64,000 nt of DNA. Origin: a bacterium. Lineage in GTDB: Bacteria > CLD3 > SB21. The position numbers were made by a program, and so were the translations under genes. Shown here in pieces: positions 9,374 to 19,600 of the stretch (position 1 is its first letter; every line of letters starts with the position of its first letter). The stretch covers positions 62,001-126,000 of the forward strand of contig JABWCP010000002.1 in the NCBI GenBank assembly GCA_013360215.1, read 5' to 3'. The notes beneath the pieces are model-generated. The model searched no databases. It was given only the letters and a program-made list of their open reading frames with translations, and was not told where the DNA came from.

Positions 9374-9404
9374 AAACCACGCGATCGCATCGCGTGGTTT
9401 TTTT
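9374..9404 (+). terminator. Rho-independent terminator
   Basis: A 12-bp perfect stem AAACCACGCGAT/ATCGCGTGGTTT (9374-9385 and 9389-9400) with a CGC loop is followed by a T tract. It ends the surface-protein unit. Confidence 0.92.
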
Positions 9405-9497
9405 GTTTTATTGTATTTAAGGCGCTTGTTTCAAATATTGCCTTGATGGAATAAGCCATTTATCCATAAATCATAAAATGAATAACACAGAAATCTC

Positions 9498-10310
9498 ATG
9501 ACTTTGATCATAGATGCGCATGGGCAAAACTTACATTTCGAGAAACCGCCCGAACGGGTTGTTTCGCTGATACCGAGCATTACGGAGTCGCTTTTCGAAC
9601 TCGGACTCGGCGATCGCATTGCTGGGATTTCAAAGTATTGCATCTACCCGGAAGACAGAGCCCGGGATAAACCCACAGTCGGAGGGCAGAAAAATCCTGA
9701 TTTTGAAAAAATTTCGAAATTAAACCCGGATTTGATAATTCTTAACGAAGAAGAGAATAAACCGGAGCATATTGCGTTATTTAAAAAAAACTATAGGACT
9801 TTTGTTACATTTCCGCGTATATTTGTCGAAGCAGGGGAGCTGCTTGATCAGCTGGGGTTGATCTTTCATATCCCCGACCGTACAAAAGTTTTTTCTGAAC
9901 AAATACGACTCGATCATAGTCGGCTGACAGCCTTAAGTCCTACACGGCTCCGGGCCTTATATCTTATCTGGCGCAATCCGTGGATGTCTGTCAACCGCGA
10001 TACTTTCATACATGATATTCTGTCTTTGGTTGGTTTGGACAATGTTTTTGCAAACCAAACTCCGCGTTATTTTGAAGTAACACGGGAAATGATTTTGAAT
10101 GCACAGCCGGATGTTATCATTTTACCGGATGAGCCCTATCGTTTTTTGAAAAAACATATTGCAGATTTTGACGGTTTGGACATTCCGGCCGTAAAAAATT
10201 GTAATATTTTTCTGACGGACGGTACTTACTACTGTTGGTACGGTACGCGTACGGCCCGAGCAATAGAGTATATAGACCAAAACATCATACATCGGATTGT
10301 TACATGTTAA
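9498..10310 (+). CDS. Helical-backbone metal-receptor (BtuF-like) protein without signal peptide
   Basis: The 270-aa product matches the substrate-binding fold of cobalamin and Fe-siderophore ABC transporters: PERVVSLIPSITESLFELGLGDRIAGIS, then VGGQKNPDFEKISKLNPDLIIL, and QPDVIILPDEPYRF near the C-terminus. Transport-linked members carry a signal peptide or lipobox. This one begins directly with the beta strand MTLIIDAHGQ, so it should stay in the cytoplasm unless the start is wrong; no in-frame upstream alternative exists. There is no clear ribosome-binding site. Its stop overlaps the ATG of the next gene (ATGTTAA). No ABC transporter partner is adjacent. Confidence 0.85.
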   Translation: MTLIIDAHGQNLHFEKPPERVVSLIPSITESLFELGLGDRIAGISKYCIYPEDRARDKPTVGGQKNPDFEKISKLNPDLIILNEEENKPEHIALFKKNYRTFVTFPRIFVEAGELLDQLGLIFHIPDRTKVFSEQIRLDHSRLTALSPTRLRALYLIWRNPWMSVNRDTFIHDILSLVGLDNVFANQTPRYFEVTREMILNAQPDVIILPDEPYRFLKKHIADFDGLDIPAVKNCNIFLTDGTYYCWYGTRTARAIEYIDQNIIHRIVTC

Positions 10311-13300
10311 AACATCTCTTCGTTTTTGTGACGGTATTATCCCTCTCATTACAGGCGCAATATTACGATAATTATTTCGGCACCAATAAGGTGCAGTACA
10401 CGCATTTTCAGTGGAATATTTTAGAAACGGAACATTTTGAGATCTATTATTATCCGGAAATGCGCGAACTCGCTGAACGTGCCGGCGGGTTGGCTGAAGA
10501 GCAATATGCGGAGCTTCAATCCCGGTTTAATCATGCTCTGATTAAAAAAGTACCGATGATTATTTATAGTTCGCACATGCATTTTCAGCAAACAAATACG
10601 ATATCCGCTGAATTACCCGAAGGCATAGGTGGTTTTTTTGAATTTTTCAAAGGTCGGGTAGTATTGCCGAGTGACGGTTCAACCACACACTTTCGTAGGG
10701 TTTTAAGGCACGAATTGGTTCACGTTTTTATGAATTCGAAGGTGAACCGGATCATAAGCCAACATCGAAAATTTAATCATCCCGGCCCCCCGTTGTGGTT
10801 CACCGAAGGTTTAGCGGAATATTGGTCGGGTCAGCCCGATTTTCAGGCTGAAATGGTCATTCGCGATGCGACGCTCAACGGCACACTGTTACCGGTACAG
10901 GAGTTTTGGCGCATTGACGGATCGTACTATATGTATAAACTTGGTGAGAATTTTCTTCATTTTCTCACTGAAAATTACGGTGAAGAAAAAATTCTTCAAC
11001 TCATGGAGAATATTTGGAAATTTGATGAATTTCAAAAAGTCGTAACACATACGGTCGGAAAAAATTACGAGACCTTAAGTCAAGAATGGCTCTACTGGCT
11101 TAAAAAGAAATATTATCCGACTTTATCGAAAAGCGACATGCCGTTTGCGATTTCGCAAACCATTACCAAAGTGGGGTTCAGTTCGAAGCCGGCCTATCTT
11201 TTTGACGGTACTAATGAAGAAATCTTTTTCGTCGCCAATCGCGACGGCTATACCAATATATATCGCCAGAATCTTAAGGAAACCAAGGCAACCGTTTTCA
11301 TCGAAGGTGAAAGAACGCATGAATTTGAGGCGTTTCATTTTTTTAAAAGTAAAATCCACGTCAATGAACAAGGTCAAATAGCATTTGCAACTAAAAGCGG
11401 TGAGCGTGACGTACTATATGTTTATAACACACAAACCGGTAAAAAGGAGCATCAATATACCTACAAAGATTTGACTGGGATCATTTCTCCGCATTGGGCA
11501 CCCGATGGCAAGTCTATTGTCTTTTCCGGACTCCATATGTCGGGTAATAGCGACTTGTATACCGTTCATGTAAGTACGGATGAAACCGACGGTATCCTCA
11601 CACGCATTACCAATGATTTTTATGATGATCGCGATCCGGCATGGAGTCCTGACGGGAAGTACATAACTTTTAGCTCCGATCGTGCGGGTTTTTCGCCGGA
11701 AGGAACATATAATTTATTTATCTATGATCTGGAAACCGCGCGGACATTTCAGTTAACCAGCGGCAAATATCAGGACGCTTCACCAGCATGGTCACCTAAA
11801 GGTGATTACATCGTTTTTACTAGTAATCGTCAGGGAAGTCCGACCAATATTTCAGTTGTTCCGTTTATATATCAAGGTCAATCATTTATAGAAACAGCAG
11901 CGCGAGGCGAATTACAAGACAGTATGTACGCGCACTATGCGCCACGTCAGCTGACCGATCTCACCTCAGCGGTTTTTGACCCGATTTGGACTAAAGACGG
12001 CGATCTTGTAATGACCGCATTCGAGGATTTTAGTTTCAAATTACGACGTATGGAAAAAGCATATGACAAAGCGCGTCAGTTGGTTCCGACAGAACGAAAA
12101 AAAATAGACGGTTTTCGTTATCCATGGACGACACCGAAGGTTTCGATCATTGCAAGCAATACCCGTTCGTATGAAAAAAAATACAGCCTTGATTTCGTCC
12201 AAGGCGCTTTTCAGATCGCACCGACGTACGGCTATGGTGGCGGTGCCACGATAGGATATACCGACATGATGGGCGATGATCAATATTACCTTACCGTTTT
12301 TAATACAGGCCAAACCACTTCCGATATTTTAACGGATTGGAATTTTATTCTGACCAAAGTTAATCTAGGGCAACGTGTAAAATACGCTTATGGTGGTTAT
12401 CGTTTTAAAGGCGAGTTTACTCAAATTGGCGACCAAGGCTTACCAGAGTCAGTGTATGAAGAACGTTATGGAGGGTTTTTTCAAGTTGCGTATCCATTAT
12501 CCAGGTTTGAACGCATTGAAACGGGGGTTTCTGTCAGTCGGTATCAACGCGGAGCTGCTTTTGGCGCGTTACTTCCACTGGATGGGGTAAGCATCGGAAA
12601 TAATATCGGATACGTGTACGATAACGCACTATGGGGAATAACCGGGCCGATAGACGGGCATCGTGCTATGCTATCGCTAGGTTATACATCGGATGCGTAT
12701 AAGTCGCAACAAAACTTTTATACGATTATTGCAGATTACCGTCATTATTTTCGTATCACGATGCGATCAGCGTACGCATTTCGAGCTATGACACAATGGA
12801 ATGACGGTAAAAACCCAAGTAATTTCGTCGTCGGAGGTAGTTGGGATTTACGTGGTTTCCCACGATGGAATATGCCTGGAACACGTTTTTTTGTTATGAA
12901 TCATGAATTGCGATTTCCTTTGATGGACGCTATACAACTGAAGTTCCCGTTTGTAGGCTTGGGTTTCCGTTCAATACGAGGAGCTATATTTACAGACATT
13001 GGAAACGCCTGGGGAGTACAAAAGACCGATGGTCGAGTGATTCTTGGCCATCAAAAATTTGATGGGTTTTTAGGTAGTGTAGGCACAGGGTTCCGCGTTA
13101 ATTTACTTGGCGTTATGGTGCTACGATTCGATTTTGGAAAGATGTTTGATGCGCGCGGTTATAAGTTTGGTAAAATTCGTTTACCCGGTAATCGTGATCG
13201 ATTTGTCGAAACTAAGTTGAATACCAACAAACGATCGGAAGGTTTTGGCGGAATCGACAATGACGGAAGTATAATTGAAAAAAGACGTTGGTCGCGCGGT

Positions 13301-13336
13301 ATATTTTTCCAATTTTGGTTTGGAGCTGATTTCTAA
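10304..13336 (+). CDS. Exported zinc-peptidase-like / PD40 propeller / Omp85-type barrel fusion
   Basis: The 1010-aa product starts at ATG 10304, giving a clean signal peptide (MLKHLFVFVTVLSLSLQAQ). A frame open from 10235 would add 23 non-signal residues. An N-terminal gluzincin-like segment has HELVH at 136-140 and the downstream FTEGLAEYW with glutamates 168/172, a plausible zinc site. The middle contains WD40-like PD40 blades (SPHWAPDGKSIVFSG, DPAWSPDGKYITFSS, SPAWSPKGDYIVFTS). The C-terminal third is a bacterial-surface-antigen (BamA/TamA-like) beta barrel ending in FQFWFGADF with a terminal aromatic. It is probably an outer-membrane protein. It overlaps both neighbours, so it belongs to one translationally coupled unit. 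The proteolytic role is inference. Confidence 0.88.
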   Translation: MLKHLFVFVTVLSLSLQAQYYDNYFGTNKVQYTHFQWNILETEHFEIYYYPEMRELAERAGGLAEEQYAELQSRFNHALIKKVPMIIYSSHMHFQQTNTISAELPEGIGGFFEFFKGRVVLPSDGSTTHFRRVLRHELVHVFMNSKVNRIISQHRKFNHPGPPLWFTEGLAEYWSGQPDFQAEMVIRDATLNGTLLPVQEFWRIDGSYYMYKLGENFLHFLTENYGEEKILQLMENIWKFDEFQKVVTHTVGKNYETLSQEWLYWLKKKYYPTLSKSDMPFAISQTITKVGFSSKPAYLFDGTNEEIFFVANRDGYTNIYRQNLKETKATVFIEGERTHEFEAFHFFKSKIHVNEQGQIAFATKSGERDVLYVYNTQTGKKEHQYTYKDLTGIISPHWAPDGKSIVFSGLHMSGNSDLYTVHVSTDETDGILTRITNDFYDDRDPAWSPDGKYITFSSDRAGFSPEGTYNLFIYDLETARTFQLTSGKYQDASPAWSPKGDYIVFTSNRQGSPTNISVVPFIYQGQSFIETAARGELQDSMYAHYAPRQLTDLTSAVFDPIWTKDGDLVMTAFEDFSFKLRRMEKAYDKARQLVPTERKKIDGFRYPWTTPKVSIIASNTRSYEKKYSLDFVQGAFQIAPTYGYGGGATIGYTDMMGDDQYYLTVFNTGQTTSDILTDWNFILTKVNLGQRVKYAYGGYRFKGEFTQIGDQGLPESVYEERYGGFFQVAYPLSRFERIETGVSVSRYQRGAAFGALLPLDGVSIGNNIGYVYDNALWGITGPIDGHRAMLSLGYTSDAYKSQQNFYTIIADYRHYFRITMRSAYAFRAMTQWNDGKNPSNFVVGGSWDLRGFPRWNMPGTRFFVMNHELRFPLMDAIQLKFPFVGLGFRSIRGAIFTDIGNAWGVQKTDGRVILGHQKFDGFLGSVGTGFRVNLLGVMVLRFDFGKMFDARGYKFGKIRLPGNRDRFVETKLNTNKRSEGFGGIDNDGSIIEKRRWSRGIFFQFWFGADF

Positions 13337-14487
13337 TGAAAACAATCCTTGTATGCATCATACTGATCTTTCAATTAATGGCTTGCGGCACTACCGGCAA
13401 TATTCGCATTGCTGCTTATTTCAAAAAATCCACGACTTCGCCATGGAGTAATATCGGCGGAAACCCAGGTCGAACCGGATATGCATTAAACGAGCTATCA
13501 GTTCCAATGCAGACAGTATGGACTAAAAAATTATCCACTTCGCTAGGTAAGGCCATTGTCGTATCGGACAGTATCATATATACGACAACGCATGATGGTC
13601 GTTTTTATGCAATACATTCAGGAAGCTCAAAAACGGTCGGATACATTAAATTTATTCACGCATCACAAGCCGGTGCGGCAATAGCCGGTCAGAAAACAGC
13701 TATCGGCATTTCTAACGGGAAACAAAATTTCATCACACACCAAGTTTTTGACGGAAAATTTTTAACAATCAAAAATACCGGTGCCATCGAAACAAACCCT
13801 TTGATATATGACGATCTGGCGTATGCCGGTACACTAAGCAATACGGCCGTTTGCGTGGATATGAATAACGGGGAAACTGTTTGGAGCCACACAACATCTG
13901 CACCGATTCACTCTTCACCTACCATCTCGGGTTCGGCAGTATATTTTGGGGATGATGAAGGAACACTTTTTTCCCTTAATCGCTTCAATGGCAAGTTGCT
14001 CTGGAAACTCAAGCTTGGAGGCCCGATTCTTTCTGCGCCGGTCGCAGACGATAGTCTGGTGTACGTTGCGTGTAACGATAGTACGTTGTACGCAATTCAT
14101 CAAAAGGATGCCGTGATTACTTGGTATTACCGCATAGGATACGATAAACCCGGTAATTTCTATGCTTCACCCGCGGTGGATGAAAAACTTTTATATATAG
14201 GCGCTACCGACGGACGGCTGTACTCATTTGAAAAGCGGAACGGTAATTTAGTATGGATGTATGAAACTAAAGGCCCTATTTCCATCGCACCGGTAATAAG
14301 CAAATCGATTGTCTTTATAGGGTCACAAGATAAAAGCGTATATGCGCTTAATAAACACACCGGGACCTTGGAGTGGCAGTTTGAAACGGAAGGGCGAATT
14401 AAATCTGAAATGGCAATTTACGGCGGTTCACTTTTCGTTGGCTCAGAAAACAACATGCTTTATAAATTTAGCGGGAAACTCAAATGA
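13336..14487 (+). CDS. PQQ-type beta-propeller lipoprotein (BamB-like)
   Basis: The 383-aa lipoprotein has a type II signal with lipobox LMAC (Cys17). Repeated propeller blades follow: GETVWSHTTSAPIHSSPTIS, GKLLWKLKLGGPILSAPVAD, GNLVWMYETKGPISIAPVIS and GTLEWQFETEGRIKSEMAIY. This is the fold of BamB, the scaffold of the outer-membrane assembly machine. Its position directly after an Omp85-type barrel (TAATG overlap, 1 nt) suggests it works with that barrel. Orthology to BamB itself is not established, because many outer-membrane propeller lipoproteins share the fold. Confidence 0.85.
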   Translation: MKTILVCIILIFQLMACGTTGNIRIAAYFKKSTTSPWSNIGGNPGRTGYALNELSVPMQTVWTKKLSTSLGKAIVVSDSIIYTTTHDGRFYAIHSGSSKTVGYIKFIHASQAGAAIAGQKTAIGISNGKQNFITHQVFDGKFLTIKNTGAIETNPLIYDDLAYAGTLSNTAVCVDMNNGETVWSHTTSAPIHSSPTISGSAVYFGDDEGTLFSLNRFNGKLLWKLKLGGPILSAPVADDSLVYVACNDSTLYAIHQKDAVITWYYRIGYDKPGNFYASPAVDEKLLYIGATDGRLYSFEKRNGNLVWMYETKGPISIAPVISKSIVFIGSQDKSVYALNKHTGTLEWQFETEGRIKSEMAIYGGSLFVGSENNMLYKFSGKLK

Positions 14488-15308
14488 ATAGGTACTTACA
14501 GAGCTTGTTATATCTTTTTACTTTAGGGATTCTCGTTCCAGCGATGACTTATTGTCAGAACAAAACTCCATACGGTTATTTAAAGATAATTCCCCTCGAA
14601 AACCGGACTGTTATTTATTTAGACAACGTTGCTTACGAATGGGAAAATGGTAAAGTATTCAAGCTTCTTGCCGGACGACACACTCTCGCGGCCCGGCGAG
14701 ATAATGGTCTTCAAGCGGAACAATTGGACTTTTTACAAAACATTATCATCAACAGAGAGGATACGTTGTCTGTAAATTTGCGTTTCGAAAAAGCCATAAC
14801 GATTCAAACGAATACGCCCAACTCAGCATTTGTTTTTATCAACGATTCGCTATACGGTAAAACACCGTATTTATTTATACCGGATACAGAGGATACCTAC
14901 AATGTTCGCATCAGCAAAACAGGGTATTGGGATACGACCTTTACCATAGTTTCACACGATACGCCATTAACGATGGGATTAAAGCCAAAAAACCATGAGA
15001 TAAAATCGTTAAATGATAATGAGTTTGTTAACGAACGATGGCGCAAACAAGGTATTCATAGTTACAAGAAGCACCTGCTCATAGCGGGTCTAAGCTTGAT
15101 TGTCTCCGGGTACTATACGGCGGCCAATAAAAAAACGGCGGATGACGCTTTTGAAAAAGCGAAGCTGGCCAGACGATCGGGAAATATCGCATTATCAAAA
15201 AAACTGACGGACAAGACCCGCCGTTATGATGATCGCGCCCGAATCGGATTTATCGGTTTACAAATCAGTTCAGCCGGATTTGCAACGCTGCTTTTACTCA
15301 GTCGTTAA
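14484..15308 (+). CDS. Exported PEGA-domain protein
   Basis: This 274-aa protein has a signal peptide (ending about TYCQ). A PEGA-type domain follows at about residues 95-150 (NSAFVFINDSLYGKTPYLF ... YNVRISKTGYWD). Hydrophobic segments lie near 195-212 and 252-272, separated by a charged helix. PEGA domains are found in surface proteins and usually act as small binding modules. Its ATG overlaps the previous stop (ATGA), making it the last gene of the four-gene unit. The specific role is unknown. Confidence 0.8.
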   Translation: MNRYLQSLLYLFTLGILVPAMTYCQNKTPYGYLKIIPLENRTVIYLDNVAYEWENGKVFKLLAGRHTLAARRDNGLQAEQLDFLQNIIINREDTLSVNLRFEKAITIQTNTPNSAFVFINDSLYGKTPYLFIPDTEDTYNVRISKTGYWDTTFTIVSHDTPLTMGLKPKNHEIKSLNDNEFVNERWRKQGIHSYKKHLLIAGLSLIVSGYYTAANKKTADDAFEKAKLARRSGNIALSKKLTDKTRRYDDRARIGFIGLQISSAGFATLLLLSR

Positions 15309-15401
15309 CCATATTAAAAAAAACATTTTTTAAATACGGTGTGACACGCTATATTCTGCCAGTATGTCATTGATTTAGATAAACTGACGTTTCACCCGTT
15401 C

Positions 15402-16628
15402 ATGAAAAAATTCAATATACCTCTTTTTTACCGCAGTTCTATTATCACGGCAATAAAAAATTACCGGCGCACGCTAGATCAACGAAAAAAAGATTTTTCT
15501 CCTACACGTCTTGATTTTGGCCCGGTCGAGTTCCTTATTGCACGCCATTTTGGTTTTTGTTACGGCGTAGAAAACGCAATAGAAATTTCATACAAAGCCA
15601 TTGAAGAAAACCCAGGTAAGCGCGTTTTTTTGCTCAGTGAGATGATCCACAATCCTGAAGTCAATTCCGATCTGCAAAGCCGGGGAGTCCGGTTTATCAT
15701 GCACACACACGGAGAGCAGATCATTCCGTGGACGGATATCAAGAGCGATGATGTTGTTTTAGTACCCGCGTTCGGTACGACCATCGAAATAGAAAACAAA
15801 CTCAAGGATATAGGGATTCAATCCTATACCTACGATACGACATGCCCATTTGTAGAGAAAGTGTGGAACAAAGCGGCTCAAATCGGCAAAGAAAACTATA
15901 CTGTCGTTGTTCACGGAAAACCTTCTCATGAGGAAACACGGGCGACTTTTTCTCATAGCAGACAAGGAGCGCCTACGGTTGTTATTCGCGATATGAAAGA
16001 AGCCGTATTACTCGGACGATTTATTATCGGTGAATTACCCCCGGAAGCGTTTTATCAGTCGTTTGAGAATCAGTACTCTGAGGGATTTGATCCGGGTAAA
16101 GATCTTAAAAGGATCGGTGTGGTCAATCAAACAACGATGCTAGCCAGCGACACCCAAGCCATCGCAGATTATTTGCGCAATCTTATGATTGATAAATATG
16201 ACTTGGACCAAGCATCGGTACATCTGCACTTTGCCGAAACAGGCGATACACTATGTTACGCGACCAACGATAATCAAACTTCCACGTATGGATTGTTATC
16301 GGAAAAAGCAGATTTAGCCGTCGTTGCCGGTGGATACAACAGTTCCAATACGTCTCACATTGTCGAATTATGTGAAGAAAAGTTACCGACCTTTTTTATT
16401 TCATCGGCCGAGAAGATCATCGACTCCCAAACGATAATGCACTGGGACTTTCACCATAAGTTAGAAAAAACCTCTAAGAACTTTATTCCCCAAAAAGAAA
16501 AAGTCATCATTCTGCTTACCAGTGGAGCCTCGTGTCCGGATACGATCGTCGAGGGAATTTTGCTTCGTTTGTTGACTTTTTTTTCAAATGCACGTGATTT
16601 CGATGATGTGATGCATCGCTTCCAATGA
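15402..16628 (+). CDS. ispH: 4-hydroxy-3-methylbut-2-enyl diphosphate reductase IspH
   Basis: IspH is the last enzyme of the MEP isoprenoid pathway, reducing HMBPP to IPP and DMAPP with a [4Fe-4S] cluster. The three cluster cysteines are visible as C53 (FGFCYGVENAI), C148 (TTCPFVEKVW) and C378 (SGASCPDTIVEG). HNPEV, HGKPSHEET and NQTTMLASDT are also present. At 408 aa it is the long form, with an N-terminal extension of about 40 residues compared with E. coli. It appears to have its own transcription unit after a 93-bp AT-rich gap. Confidence 0.95.
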   Translation: MKKFNIPLFYRSSIITAIKNYRRTLDQRKKDFSPTRLDFGPVEFLIARHFGFCYGVENAIEISYKAIEENPGKRVFLLSEMIHNPEVNSDLQSRGVRFIMHTHGEQIIPWTDIKSDDVVLVPAFGTTIEIENKLKDIGIQSYTYDTTCPFVEKVWNKAAQIGKENYTVVVHGKPSHEETRATFSHSRQGAPTVVIRDMKEAVLLGRFIIGELPPEAFYQSFENQYSEGFDPGKDLKRIGVVNQTTMLASDTQAIADYLRNLMIDKYDLDQASVHLHFAETGDTLCYATNDNQTSTYGLLSEKADLAVVAGGYNSSNTSHIVELCEEKLPTFFISSAEKIIDSQTIMHWDFHHKLEKTSKNFIPQKEKVIILLTSGASCPDTIVEGILLRLLTFFSNARDFDDVMHRFQ

Positions 16629-16692
16629 TGGTTCTCAAGTTAGCGTAAAATCGCTAACATATTTCAAATATTTTATCTTTTATAAAGACCCC

Positions 16693-19600
16693 GTGATCAA
16701 ATCTGTAATAACATATTGCGGGTTTACTTTTTTATTTGTTTTCGGCTCGACGGTATATAGCCAAAACATGGTAAAAGGTTTACCGGTCATTGAGCATTAT
16801 GCCCCACAAACTTACGGAGCGGGCGTAGACAATTTTTGTTTTGTTCAGGATAAACGCGGTTTTATATATGTTGCCAATGGCTCCGGCGTATTGGAGTATG
16901 ACGGCATTCAATGGCGATTGATCCCGTTAGAAAATCGCGCGGCCGCCTCATGGCTTACGATCAGTCCGGAGGGGACGATATTCGTGGCCAGTCTTGGTGA
17001 ATTTGGTTGCTTAGTTCCCGACAGTTCCGGTTTTTTGAAGTATCAATCCCTCGTTAATCGTCAGACTCACCCGCAGTTAAAATTTCAAACATTTTGGGAA
17101 ATGTGCGCTTCGTCGCAAGCGACGTATTTGCGAAGCTATAGGCATTTAGTGCGATACAAAAACGGCAGCATCAAAGTGTGGCCTGCCGATGGAGACGGAT
17201 TCGACATCATGGGTATGGTGTATGATACGATATACACACGTATCAAACATGAAACGATTGTTCGAATCATCGGGGACAGCCTTGTACCGTTGCCGGGCGG
17301 AGACTTCTTTAAAGAAATAAAAATCAACGGCTTCCTTCCTTATCAAAAAAACAAACTACTTATCGCAACCCGTAAAGATGGTCTTTTTATCTACGATGCC
17401 GGCCAAATCAAATCCTTGAAAACGGAAGCGGACGATTACTTAAAAAAATATTTTGTCTATGATACGCGCCAATTGCCGGATGGCGGTTATGTCATCGCGA
17501 CCTTGCAGGGCGGCGTGGTGTTATTCGATGAAGATTTGCGTGTCAAACAAATAATTGATGAAACTTCCGGTTTGCCTGCCAACGGTGTTAATTCGGTGTT
17601 TGTAGATAATAATTTTAATCTGTGGCTGGGCCATAGCTATCACGGCATTACGCGAATCGAGATACACACACCTCTCACGTTGCTCAATGCCTCAACGGGT
17701 ATCAATGGTCGCGTCAAACGCATGCTGCGCCATAAAGGCACTTTATATGTGATGACCAATAGCGGCCTATTTCGATTGACCGAAAAGGGGAATGCATACC
17801 ATTTTGAATCACTGCATTCCGGTGCGCCGTATTATTTTGATATGTTTGTTACGCATGGGCGACTGCTGATCTCTACCGGAAATGGTATTTTAGAGGTGAA
17901 AGATGATAACGTTTTGACACACACTCCTGTATATACGTATGCTGTATTAAATAGCAATCGAGATTCTAATATCGTCTACGCGAGCGAAGGCCTAGGGATG
18001 ACGATTTATCGTGTTGGCAAGTCTGAGAAATGGGAACTTGTAAAAACAATATCTTCTGTCAAAGTAGCCGTACGAACTATGGCGTATGACGAATATGGAG
18101 ACCTTTGGCTGGGTACGGAATATGAAGGCCTCGGGCGTATGCAAATCAATAAAAAGGACCATCTGCCGGATACGGTCGAATTTTTTGATAGCAAATTAGG
18201 ATTGCCTGCCGGTGAAATTTCAGTATGGTCCACCGGTGCAGCGCCATTATTCTCAGGTCATGACGGATTTTATAAATTTTCCCGTCAGCATCACCGTTTC
18301 AATAAATTATCCGAAACTGAAATGGCAATGCATCGAGAAAATAGCGAATATTGGATTGGTTTGAACCAAGGACGGTGGAAGATCACGCCGATGGCTTTAC
18401 AAATAATGCCTGAAAAAACCATCATCAATAGATTACGTGCTATAAAAAACGCCGTTGATTTTATATATTGGCGCGATACGGACGGTACAGAATGGTACGG
18501 CGGTGATTTTCTTATTGCTAAACATAAACCCCAACCCCAAACGCTTTTACCCGAGCGGCCTACGGTTGTACTTCGCCGCGTTATGCAAGGTTTGGAAGTG
18601 ATTTTTTCAGATGATGAAATCAAAAGAAATCATCAGATCGTTTTTGAATCCGAGCCCACGCAGCCGATTCGTTTTGAATTTACTGCACCTGTTTTTGAAA
18701 TGCGGCCTCAGTTTCAGACCCGTATTATCGGTTTGAACGAACAATGGGAATCTTGGGGTAACGATCCTGTTCGTTTGTATGAACGTATACCGGCCGGAAA
18801 CTATCGTTTTGAAGTCAGGGCCCGCGATCATTTTGGACGTATTTCAGAAATAACAGGTGCCGACTTTGTTGTCAATCCACCATGGTATCTTACGCATACG
18901 ATGCTGATGTTATTTGCATTGGTCATTATCGCCTTAGTTTGGCTGTTTATCCGTTATCGGGAACATCGCCTTAAGCAGATGAATCAGGAGCTTGAACGCC
19001 TAGTAGAGGATCGTACGCGTGCGCTTAAAGCCAAAGAGGCACAGCTCATTCAGTCCGAAAAAATGGCAGCACTTGGGCAGATGGTCGGTGGCGTAATGCA
19101 CGAAATCAACAACCCCTTAACATTTATTCAACCCAATCTTGAGTATGTGCAACTTAATTTAAAGAAATTTATCAGTGATATCGCCGCCAACCCCGTAACT
19201 GAAAATCGTCAGGCGGAAATTCGCGAATTTGAGCGCGACACCATCAATGCACTTAAAAGTTCGGCCAAAGGCGCCGAACGCATACGCGATATTGTATCCA
19301 GTCTAAAGAGTTTCAGCGCATACGGTAAAAACCAGGTGATGGATGTTCGTTTGGATCATCAACTATCGGGTGTAGTGGATCTTATTTTTAATCAGAATAA
19401 CGATATTCGTTTTATCCGTTCATTTAACGATACGCGATTTGTACGGATTGATACGATGGAAGTAATGCAATGTGTAGTCGGCATTCTAAATAATGCCGTC
19501 GCCGCAGTTCATGATGCACTGGCTGAAAAGATATTATCGCAGGAAAACGCTGAAATACGCATCCTTACTATGGATGGTCCCGATCAAACAGTGATTTTAC

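Noticed and set aside
10235-10303. 23-residue N-terminal extension of the PD40/Omp85 fusion
   Set aside because: It overlaps the previous gene and buries the signal peptide; ATG 10304 gives a proper signal sequence and the ATGTTAA coupling seen in the unit.
15310-15345. Terminator between the PEGA gene and ispH
   Set aside because: ATTAAAAAAAACATTTTTTAAAT is AT-only and imperfect, too weak to call.
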